Notes under the pieces: generated by a model
Seen by the model: only the letters and a program-made list of their open reading frames with translations
The model's database searches: none
Told to the model about the DNA's origin: nothing
From: an uncultured Clostridia bacterium
Lineage (GTDB): Bacteria > Bacillota > Clostridia > Oscillospirales > CAG-272
Direction: 5' to 3'
Assembly: GCA_947631765.1 (NCBI GenBank)
Contig: CANRMP010000009.1
Location: 1-64,000 of the forward strand
Length of the DNA stretch: 64,000 nt
Program-made: the position numbers and the translations under genes
In this document: positions 8,042-15,827 of the stretch, in pieces
Numbering within the stretch: position 1 is the stretch's first letter
Layout: every line of letters begins with the position of its first letter

Positions 8042-8596
8042 TTATTGCTGAGAGGGAGTTCTTTTCACGGTATCGGACACAAACACCGAAACAATATCGA
8101 GCACCGCCTCGAAAATTAAGGTTATTGCTATAAATATCCACAAAACCTTGGTTGAGGTAAAGGGATTGACAATAATAAGCAGTGCAAAGCAGACGGTAAT
8201 AAGCGAGCTGAGCGCCGCAAGTCCCCATCTTTTTTTAATTCTGAGAAGGTCAAAGGTAAGCTGTATTTTATAAATTCCGAGCAGCAGTATTCCGACTCCG
8301 TAAATAAGCGTCAGCATTGCAAATATCTTAATTACCGCGCTATTCTTCAAAATGCAGAAAAGTCCCGCCGCAATGCCGATAAGTCCCTTTGCCATTCCCT
8401 GCCCCGCGGCGGCGATTTTCGGGGCTTTTCTGAAATAGCCGATAATACTTACAAGTCCCATGATAAGGAAAAGGATACCGAGCGCCTCAATTATCCACGC
8501 GGTAAAGCTCTCGGGGTCGATAAAGAGCAGTATACCCACAATTATTTCAAGGGCGCAAATTACAAGAGTTCCGAAATTTTCTTTGATTGTTTTCAT
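8042..8596 (-). CDS. HdeD-like DUF308 membrane protein
   Basis: A 184-aa membrane protein of the DUF308/HdeD type. It has six hydrophobic segments arranged as hairpins, with the repeated pattern of a helix followed by LFxxPE (LLFIDPESF) and an ALGILFLIMG helix that marks this family. HdeD is linked to acid resistance in enterobacteria; the role in Firmicutes is not established. The ribosome site AGAAAGGA lies 7 bases before the ATG. It is transcribed alone with a strong terminator. The broken methyltransferase gene ends 53 bases upstream, so limited read-through from that unit is possible. Confidence 0.8.
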   Translation of the reverse strand: MKTIKENFGTLVICALEIIVGILLFIDPESFTAWIIEALGILFLIMGLVSIIGYFRKAPKIAAAGQGMAKGLIGIAAGLFCILKNSAVIKIFAMLTLIYGVGILLLGIYKIQLTFDLLRIKKRWGLAALSSLITVCFALLIIVNPFTSTKVLWIFIAITLIFEAVLDIVSVFVSDTVKRTPSQQ

Positions 8597-8649
8597 GTTG
8601 TGTTCCTTTCTGTGTTTGTTTTTATTTTTTGAGTTTAAATTTTGGCGCT

Positions 8650-9817
8650 TCAGTCATGCGACAAAAGTCTGTCAAGAGTGGGGCAAACGCCCAAAAACTC
8701 GCATATTTTTTTGTATTTTGCGGCGGCATTCTCTCTTTTTCCGGGCATAATTTTATCCTGCCTTACGGCTCTTATCATGACGTTTTTGGGCGTATCCTCG
8801 GGGTCGATAAGCTCTATTGCCTCAACGGCGTACCCCTCGCTCTCAAGCCTCAGCGCTCTGAGCGCGTCGGTTGCCGCGTCGCAGAATTTCTGTTTTAGAA
8901 TCGAATGCTTCTCTATAAATTCAAGCTCCCTGCAATGCATTGCTTTATTCATTTCATGATGACAGCAGGGTGTGGAAAGAATGACCTTGGCGCGGTTTTT
9001 GACGGCGTACGCCAAAACAATATCTGTTGCGGTATCGCAGGCGTGAAGGGATACCACAAGGTCGGGAGAGCCCTCTGTTTTAAAGGAAGAAATATCGCCG
9101 CAAACAAAGTGCAGTCCTTCGCAGCTAAGCTTTTTTGCGATTTTATCGCAATATTCTATAACGTCGGGCTTAAGGTCGACTCCGTACATTTTGACACTTC
9201 TGCCCCGAAGCTTTGTCAAAAAATAGTATACGGCAAAGGTCAGATAGCTTTTGCCGCAGCACAGGTCGCAGACTGTAAGAGTGCCGTCTTTTGGAAGATT
9301 GTGATACACATCCGAGAGCAGCTCGACAAAGCGGTTTACCTGACGGTATTTTGCCTCTTTTTTGTCAAACACCCGTCCTTTTTCGTCGCAAACGCCGAGC
9401 GCCGCAAAAAACTCGGGATGCTCGTTGCTGTCAATTATATATTTCTTTTTCGGTCGTGCTCGGGGATTTTGACGTCCTTGGCGTTTTCTTTTATATTATT
9501 TTGCAGGGTTGCCTTTCCTTTTTTCGAGATAAGCAGGATACATTCGCCGTTTGAGGTCAAAATATTTGTCTGTCTGTACTCATCCTGCGCCAGATTAGAA
9601 AGAATGGTCGGCGCGTCCTCGAATTTGATATTTTTATGAAACGCCTTTCCCGCCCTGTCAAAGGTTTCAAGGCAAAAGTGAGCCTTTCCTTTAAGTATAA
9701 TCGGCTTTGCCTCGGATTTTATAATACTGCTGTCTCTCGCCTTGCTGAACACGATTTTTGTTATCGCGTTTATGTTTTTTCGATAATTTCGCAAAGCTTA
9801 TCACGTTCGGGCTCCAT
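8650..9817 (-). pseudogene. Class I SAM methyltransferase (Methyltransf_32-like), two frameshifts
   Basis: Three reading-frame pieces together read as one protein of about 389 aa, the usual length of a Firmicute SAM-dependent methyltransferase family. Piece 1 starts at ATG 9817 after AAAGGGACGG and reads MEPERDKLCEIIEK. Piece 2 continues in another frame (NINAITKIVFSK to HDRKRN). Piece 3, from about 9434, resumes YIIDSNEHPEFF and carries the cofactor site LCCGKSYLTFAVYYF, the HACDTATD segment and TPCCHHEMNK. Each switch needs one extra base: in the six-base T run at 9775-9780, and around 9435-9445 in an A/T stretch (AAATATATAATT on minus). Either the gene is decaying, or the sequence has two one-base deletions, or slippage restores the frame. 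It follows the PHP gene by 13 bases in the same operon. Confidence 0.85.
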
Positions 9818-9830
9818 AATGCCGTCCCTT

Positions 9831-10493
9831 TTATTTTTCTATAAGTGTGTAATCGTCGGCTTTAAGCACCTGTATAAGGTCGTCTATGGTTTTTACCCTT
9901 CTGTCGGTTTCAATACCGCCTATCGCGATATCCTCCACCTGATGAAAGTCCGAGCCGCCTATCTTGTGAAGCGAGAATTTGTCCGCCCACGCCTTTGCGA
10001 TATCGTTTCTGCTGTCGTGCCTCGGGTTGCCGTTATACACCTCTATGCCGAAAAGACAGTCGGGTCTTGTGACCGTCATTGAATTTCTGAAGGGATGCGC
10101 TTGGTAAAACAGAAAGCCGTGCTCCTTGGCAAGAGCTGAAAACTTGTGAGCTCCCATTGCAAATATCTTCTTGTAGTCGCGCGCCACCTCATAGGGCATA
10201 CCGTATACGAGATAATCGTTCCAGTTTTCGTCAAAACGCAGCTCGTAGCCGAGCAGAACGGTGAGTCCCATTTCCTCTCCCGCCCTTCTTGCGAGCTCGA
10301 AGCCCTCCATATAAACGTCAAGATAGTCGTCTCTGCCCTGCTTTGCAAAGCAGTATATTCCGTCCGAGTTAAAATGATTGGTTATAACTATGGCGTCATA
10401 TCCCGCTTCCTTGTACATTTTCACCGCGTCGCGTGCGCTTACCCTGCCGCACATTGACACCTCGCTTGTATGAACGTGAAGATCTATTTTCAT
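9831..10493 (-). CDS. PHP-domain metal-dependent phosphoesterase
   Basis: A 220-aa PHP-superfamily protein. It begins with DLHVHTS, whose HxH pair binds metal. Further metal ligands are plausible at NHF (about 39), the ELRF segment (about 86), QAHPFRN (about 132) and GGSDFH (about 177). Relatives hydrolyse phosphoesters such as pAp or nucleoside phosphates, but the substrate here is unknown. The ribosome site AAAGAGGTG lies 9 bases before the ATG, and a good promoter lies just upstream. It is the first gene of a two-gene unit with the frameshifted methyltransferase, which starts 13 bases after its stop. Confidence 0.85.
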   Translation of the reverse strand: MKIDLHVHTSEVSMCGRVSARDAVKMYKEAGYDAIVITNHFNSDGIYCFAKQGRDDYLDVYMEGFELARRAGEEMGLTVLLGYELRFDENWNDYLVYGMPYEVARDYKKIFAMGAHKFSALAKEHGFLFYQAHPFRNSMTVTRPDCLFGIEVYNGNPRHDSRNDIAKAWADKFSLHKIGGSDFHQVEDIAIGGIETDRRVKTIDDLIQVLKADDYTLIEK

Positions 10494-10527
10494 ATAAATT
10501 ACACCTCTTTACTTGACTTGCCCTTTA

Positions 10528-10556
10528 ATTTTACACCATTCGGAGATTTTTTGCAA
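10528..10556 (-). promoter_or_regulatory. Promoter of the PHP-methyltransferase unit
   Basis: On the minus strand TTGCAA (plus 10551-10556), 17 bases and TAAAAT (plus 10528-10533). The PHP gene starts 35 bases downstream of the -10. It is back-to-back with the rsgA promoter. Confidence 0.65.
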
Positions 10557-10574
10557 TATGTTATTACAAAATAC

Positions 10575-10603
10575 TTGAAGATTTATTCGGTTTATATTAT
10601 AAT
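10575..10603 (+). promoter_or_regulatory. Promoter of rsgA
   Basis: TTGAAG at 10575-10580, a 17-base spacer and TATAAT at 10598-10603. The rsgA start codon is 28 bases downstream of the -10. Confidence 0.75.
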
Positions 10604-10631
10604 TTTAATAGAAAATGATTTCGGAGAGCTT

Positions 10632-11537
10632 ATGGAATATATAAAAGGACTTATAGTAAAGGGGAGCGGCGGGCTGTATGACCTGCTCTGCCAAAACGGG
10701 GAAAGGATATCCTGTCGGGCAAAGGGTGCGTTTCGGCATGAGGCAGTAAGCCCGCTTGTCGGGGACAGAGTGACGCTTTTGCACGAGGGCGGGAGCTACG
10801 TTATAGAGAGCATAGAGGAGCGAAGAAATATGCTTATTCGCCCGAGTATAGCAAACCTTGACAGGCTTTTTATAGTTATTCCGAGCGCCCGCCCGGAGGC
10901 CGACCTGTTCACCGTCGACAAGCTTTCCTCAATTGCAAGATACAACAATATAGAGGTTGTAATGATAGTCTCAAAGTGCGCGCTGAGTCGAAAAAAAGCC
11001 ATGGAAATTGCCGATATTTATACAAAAAGCGGCTTTAGGCTGTTTGTTACGGACAGCCCTTCGGGAGAGGGCGTCGAAAATATCAAAGATTACATAAATA
11101 AAGAATGTAAAGCAAAAATAATCGCCTTTGCCGGCGCCTCCGGGGTCGGAAAGTCAACCCTTATAAATAATATTTTCAACGAATTTTCAAGAAAAACCGA
11201 CAGCGTGAGTGAAAAAACCGGAAGGGGAAGGCACACAACGCGCACGGTTGAGCTTTTTGAGACAGAAAACGGCGGATTTATTGCCGACACGCCGGGGTTC
11301 ACCATGCTCGATTTTGAGCGTTTCGACTTTTTTGACCTTGGCGACCTTCCGGGAACCTTTATTGAATTTGAACGGTACCTCGGAAAATGCAGATATACAA
11401 AATGCACTCACACCAAAGAGGAGGGCTGCGCGATCATAGAGGCGCTTGAAAGGGGCGAAATAGCAAAATCGCGCCATGAGAGCTACAAATTGCTCTATGA
11501 GATTCTAAAGCGCAAGCAGCCCTACAGAAAAAAATAG
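10632..11537 (+). CDS. rsgA: Ribosome small subunit-dependent GTPase RsgA
   Basis: RsgA is a circularly permuted GTPase that checks late maturation of the 30S subunit. The start at 10632 (MEYIKGLIVK) has a GGAGAG ribosome site and gives 301 aa, the usual length; the frame stays open upstream but has no site there. An OB-fold occupies residues 1-70. The G motifs appear in permuted order: G4 at 114-117, then the P-loop GASGVGKST (168-176) and DTPGF (near 224). The C-terminal zinc knuckle is CRYTKCTHTKEEGC. The G4 motif reads SKCA where (N/T)KxD is expected, so the Asp that recognises guanine is replaced by Ala; other key residues are intact. spoVM follows, echoing the Bacillus rsgA-rpe-thiN-spoVM order. 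Confidence 0.92.
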   Translation: MEYIKGLIVKGSGGLYDLLCQNGERISCRAKGAFRHEAVSPLVGDRVTLLHEGGSYVIESIEERRNMLIRPSIANLDRLFIVIPSARPEADLFTVDKLSSIARYNNIEVVMIVSKCALSRKKAMEIADIYTKSGFRLFVTDSPSGEGVENIKDYINKECKAKIIAFAGASGVGKSTLINNIFNEFSRKTDSVSEKTGRGRHTTRTVELFETENGGFIADTPGFTMLDFERFDFFDLGDLPGTFIEFERYLGKCRYTKCTHTKEEGCAIIEALERGEIAKSRHESYKLLYEILKRKQPYRKK

Positions 11538-11645
11538 CCGCACTCTTTTTTGCACACAGCATAAAATGTAAATGAGGGCGAAAGCTCCCGTAAAACCTCC
11601 CTTAAGCTGAGGAAAGCTTATAAAAGCCCAAGGAAAGGAACAGCC

Positions 11646-11714
11646 GTGAAAATTATAGCAATAAAACCGCCGAAATTTTTCGGATTTATACTTAGAAAGG
11701 TTTTCAAAATGTAA
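11646..11714 (+). CDS. spoVM: Stage V sporulation protein SpoVM (22 aa)
   Basis: A GTG-started micro-ORF reads MKIIAIKPPKFFGFILRKVF plus KM. It matches the plan of Bacillus SpoVM (26 aa, MKFYTIKLPKFLGGIVRAML...): an MK start, a Pro-Lys-Phe turn at 9-11, and an amphipathic helix with basic residues. SpoVM is a peptide that senses positive membrane curvature on the forespore and recruits SpoIVA to begin coat assembly. A strong ribosome site AAGGAAAGGAA (11630-11640) lies just upstream and a terminator follows 15 bases after the stop. The location downstream of rsgA agrees with Bacillus gene order. I could not identify a convincing sigma-E promoter in 11538-11630. Its presence implies that the organism forms spores. 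Confidence 0.87.
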   Translation: MKIIAIKPPKFFGFILRKVFKM

Positions 11715-11729
11715 GCCGTTATACAACAA

Positions 11730-11759
11730 GGCTCACCCTTTAGGATGAGCCCTGTTTTT
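11730..11759 (+). terminator. Terminator of rsgA-spoVM
   Basis: GGCTCACCCT (11730-11739) pairs with AGGATGAGCC (11742-11751), with one mismatch, and is followed by CTGTTTTTTTAA. A standard intrinsic terminator. Confidence 0.85.
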
Positions 11760-11810
11760 TTAATTAATATTAATAAACCTATGGCGCTTTAAGCAATCGC
11801 CGCGCTATGC

Positions 11811-12467
11811 TTAGTCGTTGTCGCCCGAAAGCAGCCTGTAATTCAATGGAAGAGAATATGAATGACCGATATAATCGTCCGGAATACGGTATAGCACATC
11901 TTTTACAGTTGCGACGAGTTTTTCACCATCACTATTAAACACATCGTACGACACACCGAAAGCGCAATCTGCTACAACAATTGCTTCGTGTCCTTGGTCG
12001 TCGAGCCAAAATTCAGTGTAAGAGAGACCGCATCCATAATTTAAATCGGGCACAATGCCCATTTCGTATAACGTAATATAAAAGAGAGTTAAATCATCAC
12101 CTGCATTTGTTGCAAGGATTTCTTTTGCCAGTTCAAGGGTCAGCCTTGGCGCATTTTTCGGAAGTTCTCCGCGTATTATCATCTCTTCACGACAAAACGT
12201 TGCATCACCTAAATGTATTTTCTCAAGCTGTTGGAGTTGCTCCTCGGTCAATGGAACGTCTTGCTTATTATCGTCTTTTTCCTGCTCTGCGGCTTCTTCT
12301 TTTTCTTCTTCTTTTTCTTCTGTTTCTTCTGTTTCTTCTTTTTCTTCTTTAAGATCTTTATTATTAGAACGTCCAGAATTATCGGTAATGGCAAATACCG
12401 ATACGGTTAAAATAGCAATAATAACAACGACAATTGCTGTTATTGACAATATAAGCGTTTTTTTCAT
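11811..12467 (-). CDS. Secreted or membrane-anchored acidic protein, unknown
   Basis: I do not recognise the globular part of this 218-aa protein. Residues 1-27 form a membrane helix or signal peptide after MKKT. Residues about 35-75 are a low-complexity Glu/Lys spacer (EEKEETEETEEK), encoded by GAA/GAG repeats. Residues 75-218 look folded, with three Cys residues and an acidic C-terminus SGDND. The layout suggests an extracytoplasmic domain held away from the membrane by the charged spacer. The ribosome site AGAGGGG lies 8 bases before the ATG. It is monocistronic; a small dyad lies over its probable promoter. Its gene content and codon use do not stand out from its neighbours. Confidence 0.65.
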   Translation of the reverse strand: MKKTLILSITAIVVVIIAILTVSVFAITDNSGRSNNKDLKEEKEETEETEEKEEEKEEAAEQEKDDNKQDVPLTEEQLQQLEKIHLGDATFCREEMIIRGELPKNAPRLTLELAKEILATNAGDDLTLFYITLYEMGIVPDLNYGCGLSYTEFWLDDQGHEAIVVADCAFGVSYDVFNSDGEKLVATVKDVLYRIPDDYIGHSYSLPLNYRLLSGDND

Positions 12468-12515
12468 TTCATTTTACCCCTCTTTCTTGCGACTTCCAAT
12501 TGTATCTCCACCTTC

Positions 12516-12530
12516 ATGATATAGTATCAT
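12516..12530. promoter_or_regulatory. 15-bp dyad near the acidic-protein promoter
   Basis: ATGATA-TAG-TATCAT is a perfect inverted repeat of 6 bp. On the minus strand it overlaps a possible -10 (GATACT) 16 bases after TTGTTA, so it could be an operator. The short A/T-rich match may be chance. Confidence 0.35.
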
Positions 12531-12575
12531 ATACTCATTTACTTTAACAAATTGTAAACGTTGTGTTAAATTAAT

Positions 12576-12610
12576 AAAAACAGCGAAGGCATAACACCCT
12601 CGCTGTTTTT
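12576..12610 (-). terminator. Terminator after the aldo/keto reductase gene
   Basis: AAAACAGCGA and TCGCTGTTTT (with GG/CC pairing inside) form a hairpin 5 bases past the reductase stop. T-runs lie on both sides, so it can work in both directions, but the only gene ending here is on the minus strand. Confidence 0.8.
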
Positions 12611-12614
12611 TGAT

Positions 12615-13529
12615 TTACGGCAGAGTATGTCCCGCCGCTCTGTAAATATCGTACCATTCGTCCCTTGTGAGAACAACATCGGCGCCGTGGCATAGCTCTT
12701 TTATACGGGTCGGATTTGTGGTCCCCGCTATTACCTGAATGCCCGCGGGATGGCGCATTATCCACGCCATGGCGACAGCGCTCGGGGTAACGTTGTATTT
12801 TTCGGCAAGCTCATCAAGCTTTTTGTTAAGCGTCGGGAATTTGTCGCTTCCGACAAATACTCCTTCGAAAAAGCCGTACTGGAAGGGCGACCACGCCTGA
12901 ATTGTCATGTTTTTTATTCTTGAGTATTCAAGAATACCTCCGTCATGCATGACGGATTCGGGATTTTTCATGTTGACGTTCATGCCTGAGGTCACCATTC
13001 CCGCCTCGGGGATTGAAAATTGAAGCTGATTTATGACAAGCGGAACGTTGACCCTTGTTTTAAGCAGTTCGATTTGCCACAAATTGTGATTCGAAACGCC
13101 AAAATATTTGACCTTTCCGGAGCTTTTGAGCATATCAAAGCTTTCAGCCACCTCCGAAGGCTCCATAAGGGTGTCCGGTCGGTGGAGCAGCAGGGTATCG
13201 ACGCCATCAAGCCCCAGACGCTGCAAAGAGCCCTCCACAGACTTAATTATATGTTCCTTTGAAAAATCGTACATTCCGGGGCGTATGCCGCACTTTGTTT
13301 GAATGTACATTTTATCCCTCATGTCAGGATGTCTTTTGAGAAACTTGCCGAACACCCTTTCGGAGCTTCCGCCGCCGTATATATCCGCGTGATCAAAATA
13401 ATTTATGCCGTTTTCAAGCGCGGTAAAAATTATTTCGTCGATTTCCTTTTCGCTCTTTCCGCCTATTCTCATACAGCCGAGCGCAAGCTGTGACGCCTTC
13501 AGCGTTCCGTTAATATTAACATATCTCAT
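12615..13529 (-). CDS. Aldo/keto reductase family oxidoreductase
   Basis: A 304-aa NADP-dependent TIM-barrel oxidoreductase of the aldo/keto reductase family (YdhF-like group). The catalytic tetrad is visible: Asp and Tyr in DHADIYGGG, Lys in YIQTKCG and His in LLLHRPD. The start chosen at 13529 (MRYVNINGTL) has a GTGAGGA ribosome site 7 bases away; the frame extends upstream into the SecB-like gene, which stops 11 bases before this ATG. It is the last gene of the glmM-glmS-SecB-like unit. The substrate cannot be inferred. Confidence 0.85.
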   Translation of the reverse strand: MRYVNINGTLKASQLALGCMRIGGKSEKEIDEIIFTALENGINYFDHADIYGGGSSERVFGKFLKRHPDMRDKMYIQTKCGIRPGMYDFSKEHIIKSVEGSLQRLGLDGVDTLLLHRPDTLMEPSEVAESFDMLKSSGKVKYFGVSNHNLWQIELLKTRVNVPLVINQLQFSIPEAGMVTSGMNVNMKNPESVMHDGGILEYSRIKNMTIQAWSPFQYGFFEGVFVGSDKFPTLNKKLDELAEKYNVTPSAVAMAWIMRHPAGIQVIAGTTNPTRIKELCHGADVVLTRDEWYDIYRAAGHTLP

Positions 13530-13539
13530 AGTATAATCC

Positions 13540-13950
13540 TCACTTTTTTTCATCCCGGGGACGGGGCTTTTCAAAGCTGTATATATTCAGCGATTCTATA
13601 TCGACGTCTGCCAGCATAATGGGAGTAAGCCCTGCCGCCGCGCTGACCATCGAGACATATGAACGGGCGTACGGGAAAAGCGCCTTGAAGGATTCCACGT
13701 GAACTCTTGCCCTTTCACTGCCTTCCTTATAGACAAAAATTCCGCTCATTACAAGCTTTAGGTGAAAGCTGTCCGGATTTTCCCTGTCGCCTACCTCGCA
13801 AACAATTTCGCCCTTGCATTGGCGGGTTTTGTCCGCGAATTTTACGTTATATGAATACTTTGTTTGAAGCGAGATTTTGGTGCCGCTCGGAAGACTGTTT
13901 TTAAACGAAAACTCGCTGACCGAATATCCCGCAAGATCTACAATACTCAT
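13540..13950 (-). CDS. SecB-like chaperone
   Basis: A 136-aa protein with the fold signature of SecB-like proteins: a beta-rich N-terminal half, then FKALFPYARSYVSMVSAAAGLTP (split here as FKALFPYARSY, VSMVSAAAGLTP) followed by a hydrophobic PIMLADVDIESL strand. SecB of proteobacteria keeps preproteins unfolded for SecA. In Gram-positives, SecB-like proteins are scattered and some act with toxin-antitoxin systems, but no toxin is adjacent here. The gene lies 38 bases after glmS and 10 bases before the aldo/keto reductase gene, so it is probably cotranscribed. Identity rests on the ALFPYxRxYVS segment and on length. Confidence 0.65.
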   Translation of the reverse strand: MSIVDLAGYSVSEFSFKNSLPSGTKISLQTKYSYNVKFADKTRQCKGEIVCEVGDRENPDSFHLKLVMSGIFVYKEGSERARVHVESFKALFPYARSYVSMVSAAAGLTPIMLADVDIESLNIYSFEKPRPRDEKK

Positions 13951-13988
13951 GGCTTTTTCTCTTCCGTTGTTTTTAAACTTGTGTGGTA

Positions 13989-15824
13989 TTACTCGACCGT
14001 TACCGATTTTGCAAGGTTTCTCGGCTTGTCGACGTCAAGCCCTTTTGCAAGGGAGACGTAATATGCAAGAAGCTGTAAGGGAATGACCTCCATTGAAACG
14101 GCAAAGAGCGGGTCGGTTTCGGGAATTATTATACAGGTGTCGGCGGCGGTAACAAGCGCCTTGTTTGACTCGTGAGTTATAGCGAAAATTTCGGCTCCTC
14201 TTGATTTGACCTCTACCATATTGCTTGTCATTTTGTCATAAAGGGCAGGCTGTGTGGCGCAGGTGATAACCAAGGTGCCCTCCTCGATAAGCGAAATAGT
14301 GCCGTGCTTAAGCTCTCCTGCGGCGTAGGTTTCCGAATGGATATAGGAAATTTCCTTTAATTTGAGAGAGCCCTCAAGAGCCGCCGCATAGTCAAGCCCG
14401 CGACCGATAAAGAATACGTCCTTGTTGTTATAGCACTTTGAAGCGTACTGCTGTATCGCTTCCTTGTCGCCGAGCATTGCGGAAATTTTTTCGGGAATGG
14501 CGAGCATTTCAAGGACAAGCTCACCCTCCCTTTTTTCATCTATCATTCCGCGAATTTTTGCAAAATACACGGCAAGAAGGTACATAATCGAAAGCTGTGT
14601 GCTGTACGCCTTGGTGGTGGCGACTGCAATTTCGGGTCCTGCCCAGGTATATATAACGCTGTCGCTCTCGCGCGCTATCGAGCTTCCGAGGACGTTGACC
14701 ACGCCGACAGTCTTTACCCCGTTGCGCTTTGCCTCGCGCAGGGCGGCAAGAGAGTCCGCAGTCTCTCCCGACTGGCTGATTATTATGCAGATTGAATTTT
14801 TTTCAAATATGGGGTGCCTGTATCTGAACTCCGAGGCGATATCGACCTCAACCGGTATCCTTGCAAGCTCTTCGATAACGTAACGTCCGCAAACTCCCAC
14901 ATGGTATGCGGAGCCGCAGGCGACAATGTATATTCTTGAGAGATCTTTTATCTCCTCCTCGCTCATTCCGAGCTCGCCGAGGGATATTTTGCCGTCCTTA
15001 ATTCTGGGAGAAATGGTGTCACTCAGGGCTTTTGGCTGTTCGTATATCTCTTTCAGCATAAAATGCTCAAAGCCGTTCTTTTCCGCCGCCTCAATGTCCC
15101 ACTCGATATGCTGTACCTGCTTTTCGACCTCGTCGCCGTCAAGATTGTATATTTTGACCTGGTCTGCCTTTATCTCGGCAATTTCAAGATTGTCGATATA
15201 TATAACGTCCCTTGTTCTCTTTAATATTGCGGGCGCGTCGGAGGCGATGTAATTACAGCCCTCTCCGATACCCACAGCCAAGGGGCTGTCCTTTCTTGTG
15301 GCGTAGAGAGTGTCGGGGTGGTCGGCAAGAATTATGCCCAAAGCATACGAGCCCTCAAGCCTTGTTATAAGCTTTGTAATGGTTTCAAGGGGGGTTCCGT
15401 TGTACTTTTTAAAGTAATAGTCGAGCAGATGCGCCACAACCTCGGTGTCGGTTTCAGACTCAAAGGTGTAACCGTGTCTTAAAAGTCTTTCCTTTAAGGG
15501 GCGGTAGTTTTCGATTATTCCGTTGTGCACCACCGCTATTGTACGGCTCTTGTTATAGTGAGGGTGGGAATTGGGAACGCTCGGCTCTCCGTGGGTCGCC
15601 CATCTTGTATGCCCTATTCCCAAGGTCCCCTGAATGGAGGAATCCGCCTTGACGAGATCCTTTAAAACCTGTAGACGTCCCTTTGCCTTTGCTATATTTA
15701 TCCTTCCGTTTCCGTAAACGGCAATTCCCGCGCTGTCGTAGCCTCTGTATTCAAGCTTGGAAAGTCCTTCAATGAGTATTGGAGCCGCCTGCTCCTGGCC
15801 GATATAACCTGTTATTCCGCACAT
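13989..15824 (-). CDS. glmS: Glutamine-fructose-6-phosphate aminotransferase (isomerising)
   Basis: GlmS converts fructose-6-phosphate and glutamine to glucosamine-6-phosphate, the first step of UDP-GlcNAc synthesis. The mature N-terminus MCGITGYIG exposes the catalytic Cys after Met removal. The glutaminase domain covers about 1-230 with YRGYDSAGI and HTRWATHGEP; two SIS sugar-isomerase domains follow (CGSAYHVG, SQSGETADS, RGLDYAAALEGSLKLKE). The 611-aa length is normal and the C-terminus ends with the usual DKPRNLAKSVTVE. AAGGAG lies 10 bases before the ATG. It begins 3 bases after glmM, so the two are translated from one mRNA. No glmS ribozyme fits between the genes. Confidence 0.97.
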   Translation of the reverse strand: MCGITGYIGQEQAAPILIEGLSKLEYRGYDSAGIAVYGNGRINIAKAKGRLQVLKDLVKADSSIQGTLGIGHTRWATHGEPSVPNSHPHYNKSRTIAVVHNGIIENYRPLKERLLRHGYTFESETDTEVVAHLLDYYFKKYNGTPLETITKLITRLEGSYALGIILADHPDTLYATRKDSPLAVGIGEGCNYIASDAPAILKRTRDVIYIDNLEIAEIKADQVKIYNLDGDEVEKQVQHIEWDIEAAEKNGFEHFMLKEIYEQPKALSDTISPRIKDGKISLGELGMSEEEIKDLSRIYIVACGSAYHVGVCGRYVIEELARIPVEVDIASEFRYRHPIFEKNSICIIISQSGETADSLAALREAKRNGVKTVGVVNVLGSSIARESDSVIYTWAGPEIAVATTKAYSTQLSIMYLLAVYFAKIRGMIDEKREGELVLEMLAIPEKISAMLGDKEAIQQYASKCYNNKDVFFIGRGLDYAAALEGSLKLKEISYIHSETYAAGELKHGTISLIEEGTLVITCATQPALYDKMTSNMVEVKSRGAEIFAITHESNKALVTAADTCIIIPETDPLFAVSMEVIPLQLLAYYVSLAKGLDVDKPRNLAKSVTVE

Positions 15825-15827
15825 TTT

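Noticed and set aside
9772-9790. Programmed -1 frameshifting in the methyltransferase
   Set aside because: The A run is only six long and the slippery heptamer is not in the required frame; two separate sites would be needed. Deletion or sequence error is simpler.
12300-12355. GAA/GAG repeat tract in the acidic protein as a mobile or repeat element
   Set aside because: It encodes the Glu/Lys spacer of a continuous reading frame and needs no other explanation.
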